Source of the DNA: Eretmocerus hayati
Taxonomy: Eukaryota > Arthropoda > Insecta > Hymenoptera > Aphelinidae
Assembly (NCBI GenBank): GCA_029851415.1
Contig: CM056742.1
Coordinates: forward strand, 86,356,748-86,420,747
Length of the DNA: 64,000 nucleotides
Direction of reading: 5' to 3'
Shown one piece after another: positions 55,373 to 64,000 of the stretch; the first letter of the stretch is position 1; the number at the start of each line of letters is the position of its first letter. The position numbers and the translations under genes were made by a program. Below the pieces are notes generated by a model. It was not told where the DNA came from. It saw nothing but the letters and a program-made list of their open reading frames with translations, and searched no databases.

Positions 55373-57030
55373 TTTTGTCATCTGTGAACCTGTTCTCAAA
55401 AAGCAATAGAGATGGCTCTCCAATGAGGAAATTCGCAGGAGTGAACGCTGCTAGATCTGTAGGATCATCAATTAAGCGCATGAGCGGTCTTGAATTGAGG
55501 CAAGCTTCGACTTGGTCAAGGACTGTCTGAAATTCCTCAAAAGTGAGCAAAGTTTCTCCCACTACCCTGTTTAGCTGGTGTTTCACTGCCTTAACCCCTG
55601 CTGCCCAAATTCCTCCAAAATGTGGGGCTGCGGGTGGATTGAAACGCCAATTTGTACCCAAGTTACAGAGAGACTGGAAAATGATTTTAGAGTAGAGGGA
55701 ATTTTTTGTGAAGGTTTTCCTAAACTCTGCACCGGCTCCAGCTAGATTTGAGCCTTGATTGCTCATCAGTAACTTACACGGACACGTTCTCGAGATGAAT
55801 CGTTTGAATGCAGCCAGATAAGCTCCAGTAGTGTAATCTGAGACTGCTTTTAAATGAATCACCTTTGTGGCTAGGCAGATAAAAATGATGGAGTACCCCT
55901 TAAAAGATCTCTGTCCCCGGGATCAAGATGCTAATAGCTGAAAGGGATCTGCATAATCAACGCCGCATTTTGCAAAAGGACGCGATGGAGTGACACGTTC
56001 CCTAGGCGAATCACCCATGAACTGATATGGCTTCGAAGCTTGATATGTAAGACAACGATCACAAATATTAATTACAGTTTTTAGTACAGCTTAGTAAGCT
56101 GTACGCCCCCCCCATGCAGTGTGATGTGGTAAAAATGCCTGATCAACAAGAGCGTCAATTGAGATTTACCCGGTAAGATCAACGGGTATTTCTCGTCCTC
56201 GGAAATATCCGAATTTTTCAACCTACCTCCGACTCTCAAGAGACCGTTTTTCAAAATAGGATTCAAGGATCGAAGAGGATTAAGTTTTGGCAGAAATCCA
56301 CCTTTTTGTACTATTTTATACCCATCTGAGAAATGAGCTCATTGGGTTAAGTAGCCCCATAGTAGCTGAGCGTGACGAGTTTCATTGCTCTGAATGAGCA
56401 ACTCGGAATTGGTGGGAAATCTACTGATTACGATCGAGACTTTGTCATCTATAAGAGTCTTACGTACTATCTTGGAAATAAATTTCATTATATATACAGT
56501 GATTCTAATCAGTTTTGAGAATGGAGAAAATCTCTTCACTAGACCTCAAATTTCAATTTTTGAAGAATCTGTGGTGATAGTATTTACACACAGCTCAACA
56601 TCTTCATCAAGTGACTTTTCAACTATTTTGGGGAAATTCAAATCAATATGACCAATCTTACTCCACTCGGGATTATTTTCACGCAAGTCTGGAGGCCCCT
56701 CCCACCACAAACTATCGGAAGCAAGCACGGTTCCAAGACATCCACGAGAAGCTACAGCAGCAGGATATTTAGCTGATTTAACGTAATGCCATGTAGCATT
56801 AGGTATCAAGTCCAAGATTTCAGCACATCTATTAGCAACAAATGGTGGCCATTCTGAAGGTTGCTCGTGAACCCAATGTAGGATTACTTTTGAGTCGCAA
56901 TGCACGTGAATTGATGAATTGTCCAACTTGAGGGATGATGCAAATCGCTTGAATAACTGAGCGGCCATTGAAGCACCGCATAGCTCTAATTTTGGAATTG
57001 AAGGGATTTTTATTGGCGCAAAAATACAAG
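55373..57030 (-). pseudogene. Outer BEL/Pao copy: RNase H to integrase, decayed
   Basis: Minus-strand fragments: RNase H region (from about 57030: IPKLELCGASMAAQL, VHCDSKVILHWVH; 56546-57030), linker (56339-56539), H2C2 start (56081-56266: LRVGGRLKNSD, LPGKSQL) and integrase core (55373-55862). Compared with the intact BEL, the second catalytic Asp has become Asn (SNQGSN) and the catalytic Glu has become Ala (GGIWAAGV). Several frameshifts separate the pieces. Gag, protease and RT are missing: an internal deletion seems to join the LTR remnant to RNase H near 57030. The Polinton cut this gene at 55367-55372. Confidence 0.85.
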
Positions 57031-57156
57031 GCCCGAAGTGGTGGAGTGTGTCGGCTGCTGATCCGCATCGCGCGCGATCCACAGGGGGACTACTGGCTTA
57101 TTCAACGCCGATCCGACGGAAGAGGGCCGCTCGGCGCGCACCATAGCAGTGCGCGA

Positions 57157-57192
<36 letters not shown>

Positions 57193-57235
57193 TTATGTCC
57201 GATGACAATATACTAGGTCGGTGTATACATGAACA
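57030..57235 (-). mobile_element. Probable 5' LTR remnant of the outer BEL copy
   Basis: It starts TGTTCATGTATACACC in minus orientation at 57235 and shares TGTTC and gtggatcgcgc-cgatg-ggat with the presumed 3' LTR at 26400-26764. A (GT)n tract occupies 57159-57191. It runs directly into RNase H sequence, implying an internal deletion of primer site through RT. Confidence 0.4.
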
Positions 57236-58043
57236 TCGTGGGATTCGGGAGGCATCGTCAATCCATCGCAAAAGCCACGTGGTGGCCATTTTTTCCGAGC
57301 TCTAAACCGCAAGAAACGCCACGTAAGCCGGAGAATGAGTACGCGACGGCCATTTGGAGAGCCGGCCAGTACTCTTCTGTCGTCGGAGCAAGCAGCGTGA
57401 GCAGCAAGCAGTGACGGTGCGGCGCCACAGTGGCGGCGGCGAATGACATTCCAGCAGTACAGTAGCGGAGCATTTGCTACTCGGGGCCCGGTACATCAAT
57501 GGTGAGCGAGTTACGTATCCTTCCTGCGTTTTTTGGGGATTGTTCCACTGCCTACCCCCTGCCCCCCCCCCCCTCTTTGTATACTCGATGATTATTGAGT
57601 GCACAATATTTGGTCGACCTCTTGATTTTTGTCTGCTAGACGGACGAATTAATCCGCTGGTATGATGTATACATCCTATTTGTGCAAAACTTATGATTGT
57701 GCTAATCTACTTTCGGTGGGATTTTGAGCTTTTCTCTCATCTTTGGAGGACTAGCCTGATCATCTTTTCCGTCGAAAGTGGTGCTTCAAAATTTTTCATC
57801 GGCTGACTTCAGAAATCAGGCTGGAGCGCCGCGTGCATAATTGCTCAGCGGACTCTCGGGTTTTTGTTGAACACGTCGTACATTTTTGACACTCTCCGAG
57901 AGCCCGCGTGCGACAAATTTGATCTCTGCAACGGAGTAGTGTGGATTATTTTACATCACTGCATGAATTTCCCGTTACGTACAATTTCTCACGTTCTTCC
58001 TTTGAGTCATTGCTCGGATCACAGTTGTTCCTAGATTCTCAAA
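57236..58043 (+). other. Unassigned region before the plus-strand BEL gag
   Basis: No gene supported. By position it should contain the 5' LTR or leader of the BEL fragment that follows, but no partner LTR is in the window to define it. A C10 run lies at 57562-57571. Confidence 0.4.
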
Positions 58044-59443
58044 ATGGCTTTGTTCGAAAAACAACTGAAACTGCAAACTCGCATTGTCAACGCGTATACA
58101 AATTTCCTGAAATTAGGTCAGGCTAAGATGACTGAAGGGGCTTGTATTACCCGCATGGAAACTTTGAAAACGAATTGGCAAAAATTCCAAGACGCTCACG
58201 ATGAGCTGATGGACGACGAGGAGATCGATAGCACTGATAGTAATTTCAACAATAATGTTCTTGATACAGTTGAGGAATCTTATAACGATCGACTGGGTCT
58301 TCTTCGCGATTTTTGATTGGATCTCGAGGCAGCAGCTTCTCTTGTGCTCCAAAAACTATCATGTAAACTGTTGAGGGCTGTGATTAAGGACTGTCGATGA
58401 CTCCGAAGTATCATCTTCGGAGTCATCGACAGTGTTCCAAGTTAAGCTCCCTCCAATTGAACTCCCTACTTTTTCGGGAGAAATCCAAGATTGGGAAATT
58501 TTTCATGACTCTTTCAATAAAATGGTAGTGAAGAAAACATCACTAGCCAATGTATACAAGATGAGCTTTGAACGCTCGGCCTTGAACGGGGAAGCTGCAG
58601 ATATTCGCAAAGAAAGTTCCTCTTCGGGTAACAATTTTGATTCCGCTTGGGAAACGGTGAACGACTATTACAACAATAATCGTTTATTGGTCTCTAAGCG
58701 AAATTGATCTCCTCGAAGCCAATGGAATCGAATTCTGCGGCTGAGATAATTCGTATACGTTCGGGCGTGAAGAAAATTCTCCAATCGTTCAGAACTTTGG
58801 AATGTCAAGTAGATGCTTGGGATCCTTTTACTGTTTTCTTGACTGTAATGCGTCTGAACCCGGCACCTGAAAAGGATTGGGAGTCACACGTCGCACAGTC
58901 AGGGAATCCTACGCAGTGTCCCACATTTCAATTACTCGACGATTTTCTTGCAACTCAGAGATTGGCTCACACGCAATTGGAAAATGCACAGACTGCTGCG
59001 TCGTTTTCTGATAACTCTCCTCAGAGTGAACCTACCGATTTGGGGAATCAGTCTAAGTCGTCTAAAACTAAGGATTCTGAAGAGGTTTGCGAAGAATCCA
59101 AGACTGTTCACGTCAATCAGAAGGACAAGGAAAATCAGGGCGGAAACAATCTGTTCGTGAAATCTGCGAAGGTCCTCATTTTTCTCTCGTTTTGCAACAC
59201 TTTTAAGGCCAAATCGGTACTCGAAAGGGAAAAGTACGTAGCTTCACTTGAGAGGTGTTTTAACTGCCTCTCTCCTGATCATCTTCTTCCCGAATATACC
59301 AATGAAGAACGATGTGTAGTGTGCAATGGCAAACACCATTCCACTATCCACGACAATTCCAAGCCAAGTAGTTCAAATAATACTGAGCAACATTCCAAAT
59401 CAAGTTCGTACGCCCAGGATTCTGATGGAATGAACGCTACCTG
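58044..59443 (+). pseudogene. BEL/Pao gag fragment, third BEL copy
   Basis: Frames 58044-58316, 58432-58707 and 58704-59443 together resemble a BEL Gag. The start MALFEKQLKLQTRIVNAY parallels the intact BEL start. A DUF1759-like segment follows (IELPTFSGEIQDWEIFHDSF), then a CF-NC...H and CVVCNGKHHSTIH zinc region. Stops and frameshifts interrupt it near 58317 and 58705. Orientation is opposite to the outer BEL copy, so it is a separate insertion. Protease and everything after are missing. Confidence 0.78.
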
Positions 59444-60568
59444 ACAATTACAGTCGAATGGTTCCAATGTAAATACTCTTGTGGATATTTGGGAAGGCTT
59501 TTTGTGTCCAGGCGGATCAGAGAATTTTGGTTTGATATAAGAATGCGTGGGTACTCTGGACTATCTTTATTCATTTTGGCTGAATTGCCAATGTTTCACC
59601 GACCTCCATGTCGGCCTCTTCAGGGCTGTATAAGAGGTGAAGGTTTTACAACCAAGTCACAAATTGATAAGTATATGGAATACAAGAAAATTACACTCAC
59701 CATCTCAATTCTAGTATGACATATGTCCAAGAACATTGCCACTTGTCAGATACATGATGAAAATAAAGGACTGCATGGAAAAATCTAGGAAGGAATGTTG
59801 ATTGTTCGGAGAATTTGATCTCACTTAGGATTTCCTTTCGTGGCATCTCGGTATTCGTTCGTGGTCCTTGGGGACAGTATGAGGGTTATTCCATGGGTTC
59901 GAAAAGTTCTCCCTCCTGGTATGCTTGTGTTGATCCTCTCTATGTGCGAAGATGTGAGAGTCTGCATGATTTTCGGACTTCTAGGTGGCAGCATACATGA
60001 TCGAGGACGAAACTCGAGTAATTGGGTAAGAGGACTTACTATGACTCGGAGGACGGTGTTGCACAAGACTCAGGTGGCTGAGTGTAGATGGATGTGGAGA
60101 GTGACGGAATGTAACTTCATTTCTGCTTGAACTGGCCTGGCTGTGTATAGGAAATCGTGGTCACTCGCCAAAGTTGGCGCGAATTTCACGCATGTAGAAC
60201 GTGAGTAGTACTGGTATGCAATGAATAGGCCAGTTGGACGGTTGAAATTAATAGTCAAGCAGTACAGTTGTCAAAAATTGAATTGAAATCATGGAACTCT
60301 TCGTGAAGATAGGTGGCGTTGCAAAAAGTTGGACAGTAACCGATTGACGGGACCGAGTTCTGCCGGATCAATAGATCTTGGTCCAGGACGATCGACTTTG
60401 TAGCCAATCCCGGATAAGTTTTTCTTCCTCATGACTTCGTAATAATTTCGATGTGCTGATTCGTCGGTTAGGACATTGTGGACTGCTCCGCAGTTTCGCT
60501 CGCGGTTTCGGATAGCTGATGGATAACTCACTCGGGTAGTCGAGCCGACTCAATTTAGATCGGACAAG
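59444..60568. other. Unassigned stretch between BEL and Gypsy remnants
   Basis: No recognisable coding motif. Short frames on both strands lack family resemblance. It may include the leader or LTR of the downstream Gypsy-like element, but no match to the 63865 LTR start was found. Confidence 0.4.
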
Positions 60569-62619
60569 ATGTCAGAAAAATTTGACATGGACATGGTCGA
60601 AAATCGGAGGGACTTGGGTTCCAAGCTGCATGGGTCGGCATTTGATACGGTGACTCTCATGTCGAATATGTCGGACGGAGACAGAAAGTCTTACTCTTAT
60701 GCCTGCTCTCTCAAACGGAGTCCATCGGATGAGGCCTTTGAATCAACGTCTAAATCTTGGTGGCGTGACAGCGTGGCAGTTGTGGGTATAACCTCTCATC
60801 TATCCGTCGCTGGATTCTCAATTAGCTCTGACGGACTTGGACTAGTCAACACTCTATCAGCTAACTCCTCTCTACGTCGAACAACACACTGTTCTGAGGA
60901 CAGGCTGTTGTCAAGTCAAGACAAATGCAACTTTGCAATAGTTGCCAAATATGAGGACATGCTTGAAAAATCGAGTGATGACAATGGGAGTCGTTATGTA
61001 ATTACTGATGATGAATGTGAGTGGGAGTATGGACCAGTAGTGTGCAGAAGTGGACAAGATCGCTGTAGCGATATACGCGGAGCATCGGAGGGTCAGAATG
61101 ATTGCCGTGGTGGACGTATTCAGTGAGATGACGATTTAAGACGAAATCAAGTGGACGTGCGAGGGCGTGGCTGTCGCGATCGATCGATATCCATAGTTTT
61201 CAAAATCCTCGAGACGATCGTTCTTCACCACAGCACTCACGTAATGGACGAAAGTCGATCGTACCCAAGCAAGATGAGGGACGAGATGAGCGTCAGAAAT
61301 TGAGAAACTCATGCCAATCGTGGCGCGAGAGAGATCAAAGTTACCGTAGCAGCGGTAATTCAGCCGGTCGGACAGTGGAAAGGAGGAATGGACGTCGTCA
61401 TAGGATGGTGTACAGCCCAACGTCCGATACTAGCTTGGACAATAGGAATTCTTATGCCAAGGCTAGGTCGTCTAGATTGGACTTTTCTTCTGGAAATAGG
61501 ACGTGTCGGACTCGAACCAAACGGACTTCCAGATCTCTCATATCCAGCTCACTTGATCTCGGATCAGGTCGAGATAGATATAGCTCAGATGGTGATAAGT
61601 GGACGTGGCTCCATATGAAGAGAGTGCAGCGAAATGTGACGAGTAGCGATGCGGAATCAGGTTGGTCGAGTGAGAGCCAAAGACAAGAGTACAACACGTA
61701 TGAGAGGAGAAGCGATCGTGGTGGGAGACAGTGCATGATGGACGATAAGCCCAAGATTCTTGTGGAAGAAACTACGGGTGATGAGTGTCCAACAGGGAAC
61801 TGGGTTGAAGGTCGTACGGATCTCCCCAAACACCTTTCGAAACTTGGAAGCAACAGGGTCGAAGATCGGATGGATCTCCCCAAAAGTGAGTTAGGGCATG
61901 GGCGGGTCGAAGGTTGCAAAAATCTCCCCGTGGTACACAAAACGACGAACCATGGGCAAAGCGACGGGTTCGTGGGAGCCCGGAGTCTCAGAGAGCGGAC
62001 ACTTAGATCTTCAGTGCGGGTCACAAGAAGTGAGATATTCTCGTCGACAAGGTTATCCTCACGTGCGACCAGGCACGATGATAGTGACTCACGCCTCAGA
62101 ACGGACGATTCTGCGCTACGGTTCAGAGAGAACGTGGAACAGTTACGTGGGAAGGAGTTTCCTCACAAAGTGTGCTCAAGGCAGTACCGCGAGAAGGAGT
62201 TGCTTCGCAGAGAATATCCAAGAGAGAGTGGAAGAAAGCTAGGTGAGAAGGAGTATCCTCACAGTGAGTGCTCGTGGGAGCGAAGCGAGAAGGAGGTTCC
62301 TCGCAGATGTTTGCCGAGCGGCCCAAGCTCGAGTTCACGGAGTTGCCGAGTGAGTACAGGTCGGTGTGTCGGACAACGCGGACTGTATGACAGAGAGAGG
62401 CGTCCTAGGGTAAGAGCGAGCCAAATGATGCGTCGTGAGAGAGAGAAAATCAGCAATCTGGCAATGGTAGCTGATGCGGACGTGACTCTGAGACTCCGAG
62501 AACCTGGTGGAGACTTGTCGGGGCGAGATTCTGTGCACTACACTGACGAGGTCAGCTATGCGGACGAGGATTACTCGCAAAACCTTCGGGAGAATTCGAT
62601 AGACGAGTCACGGACTTAG
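60569..62619 (+). pseudogene. Gypsy-like gag remnant, Arg/Ser-rich with internal repeats
   Basis: A 185-codon frame (60569-61126) and a 439-codon frame (61300-62619) precede a retropepsin. The second is Arg/Ser/Glu-rich and repetitive. A unit like VEGRTDLPK occurs three times (about residues 167-212), and a unit like GEKEYPHSEC occurs about four times (about residues 284-340). No CCHC knuckle is visible. Position in front of the protease makes Gag or a Gag-linker most likely. I cannot assign a precise family. Confidence 0.45.
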
Positions 62620-62679
62620 TGGCATGGTAAGATCAGGACGGTACTGACAGACAGTGATGAGCTTGCGGCGAGCGAGAGT

Positions 62680-63117
62680 GTGGACATGGAAAATTCTATT
62701 CAAGCCAAAATAGAACCTTGGACGGTCGAGGAACTTGAAGCAGGACCACAGGTGAACCCCATGCCGAGAAACTTGATAGAGGTCATTCTAGACGGGAACT
62801 CATACTGGGCGCTGTATAATCCCGGAGCCCAAGTATCGATGGTGAGCTCCGAGACAGTCAAAGGTTATGAAGATGACATTTTCTACGAGGATCACCAACT
62901 GGCCAGTGTCGCAGGCGGTGACCAGATGTCAGTCGCGGGACTGATAAAAATGTCCATGAAAGTCGATGGTCACTTGAGGACAGTCATTATGTACGTGGTG
63001 GATTCTCTGAGACGAGACATTGTCCTCGGTATGGACTTCATGCACGCTTGGAATTCGGACTCTCGCAATGCCAAAGGACGGTGGCACGTTTTGGAGGGCC
63101 AAGAGCGAGGATTTTGA
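62680..63117 (+). pseudogene. Retropepsin-like aspartic protease, active-site Asp lost
   Basis: 145 codons. ALYNPGAQVSMVS is the active-site loop, with Asn where the family has Asp (D-x-G). RRDIVLGMDFMHAW is the typical C-terminal ILGxDF strand of Ty3/Gypsy proteases. It is preceded by a Gag-like region and followed by no reverse transcriptase. The Asp to Asn change would inactivate it. Confidence 0.7.
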
Positions 63118-63864
63118 GGAAAGACTTCCTTTTCCTTGAGGAAAGACTCATGAAAGGTGCTGGGGAAACTCCGACAAATGATCATGAGACATCTGACGAT
63201 CAAAGGGGATCACAGATGAGCGCCGGTGGGACCACTGCAGTCTCATCAGCGTGCACGGACAGATCGGACGGATCTCGGACGGACGAAAATGGGATTTGTA
63301 AGGATCGGCTTTCGTGGACTGATGATTCGTATGACTTTTAATTGGACTCTTTCGGGACGCTTAAGGAGACATAGCTCAAGGCGGAAGGAGTACGAGATGT
63401 CATTTGTATGGACAATGTGGACAGGTAAATGCCGAGTTGATCATATTGGGGACGAATTGGAGAGATCTAGGTTGTCCCAAGCACAAATTTCTTCTTGCGG
63501 TAGCGTAAAGGAATGATCGAGAAGCGAAATGCTACGGATGTTTTTGCGCGGGTGAATGTGTGTGAATGAGTCCTTGTCAGTGGGGCCCAGAGAGGTTAGG
63601 TTGACCCCCAATTTAGAATCACTTCCCCTTTTGTTCTTGAATGACTTGTTCCATTGTAGGTTGCGAGTCCATTCAGGTTGATTGCGTGAGGGAGCGACTT
63701 GATTGATCCTAGGTGATGATAATAAAGACTTTGATATGATGATTTTGATTTTCTTTGGACCTGGTAGAAGCAGCGGCGAGAGATTCCATTGTCAGGCGAG
63801 AGTGCGCCACCTAATTCTCGGCAAAACCACTCCCTTCCGGAGGACCCCCCCTTAGTGGGGGTAA
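63118..63864 (+). other. Gypsy remnant: pol-deleted spacer to polypurine tract
   Basis: Between the protease and the likely LTR there is only about 750 bp with no RT, RNase H or integrase motif, so pol has been deleted. It ends in agtgggggtaa (63854-63864), a polypurine-tract-like sequence. Confidence 0.5.
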
Positions 63865-64000
63865 TGTGACGAGTAAACCGTCACAGGCGAAATCGCAAAA
63901 ATCTCTCGTCGCCGTCTCGAGCCAGTGAACTCAAAGGGCAGGTATTGACCCCAATACTTCCCTTTTTTGTCGAGGTGCTGGCTCGAGAAGACGACGACGG
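63865..64000 (+). mobile_element. Likely 3' LTR start (Gypsy-like), runs off the window
   Basis: The segment begins TGTGACGAGTAAACCGTCAC directly after a G-rich tract. TGTGACG starts are frequent in insect Gypsy LTRs. It contains an inverted repeat (gtctcgagccag near 63916 with ctggctcgaga near 63978). The end lies outside the window, so length and partner LTR are unknown. Confidence 0.5.

Noticed and set aside
61452..62024. 190-codon minus-strand frame
   Set aside because: Antisense of the Arg/Ser-rich gag-like ORF; Leu/Ser-rich composition follows from the other strand.

Overview
This is eukaryotic DNA, almost certainly from an insect or other arthropod. The evidence is the transposon content: BEL/Pao and Ty3/Gypsy retrotransposons, a LINE with a tetranucleotide tail, a Polinton/Maverick with arthropod-type genes, microsatellites, and arthropod-style TATA boxes and a small GT-AG intron. 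A hymenopteran host would fit, but nothing in the window proves it. I see no clearly single-copy host gene; the nearest thing is a short open stretch with two C2H2 zinc fingers near 11.8 kb.

Layout. 1-640: CATC-rich minisatellite with a 170-bp higher-order unit. About 0.86-9.84 kb: a decayed Ty3/Gypsy gag-pro on the minus strand, with a tRNA-like sequence at the gag/pro junction. Its probable 5' LTR is split by a large palindromic (foldback) element at 5287-9561, which itself carries a second palindromic element at 7585-9276. 9.8-15.2 kb: a roughly 485-bp tandem array, two copies of a 642-bp repeat (one split by a third, 2.1-kb palindrome), and the zinc-finger exon-like segment. 16.1-19.2 kb: a LINE with a long endonuclease/RT ORF. 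19.5-22.2 kb: a fourth, older palindrome. 22.3-25.4 kb: a degenerate roughly 490-bp satellite that switches orientation at 23.28 kb.

26.4-57.2 kb is a three-level nest. An old BEL/Pao copy (minus strand) was hit by a Polinton (27325-55366, 6-bp TSD GTGATA). The Polinton's right terminal repeat was later hit by a young BEL/Pao element (45718-53682, 5-bp TSD GTATG, LTRs that look identical, one uninterrupted 1774-aa polyprotein). Without that insert the Polinton is about 20 kb. It has unusually long terminal inverted repeats (about 3.58 kb) that contain two small genes and the front part of the protein-primed DNA polymerase gene. Its interior encodes a chromodomain integrase, coiled-coil proteins, a possible exonuclease-like protein, major and minor capsid proteins, an adenovirus-type protease, a phospholipase-A2-domain protein, a packaging ATPase and a DUF8207-like protein. 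Several of these carry in-frame stops or frameshifts, and the protease has lost its expected catalytic His, so this copy is no longer a complete virus-like unit. The ATPase, the PLA2-domain gene and a spliced coiled-coil gene remain open.

57.2-64 kb: a truncated BEL/Pao gag on the plus strand, then a Gypsy-like Arg-rich gag and aspartic protease that has lost its pol, with a likely 3' LTR starting near 63865. Overall the window reads as a heterochromatin-like transposon graveyard in which a relative order of insertion can be worked out.
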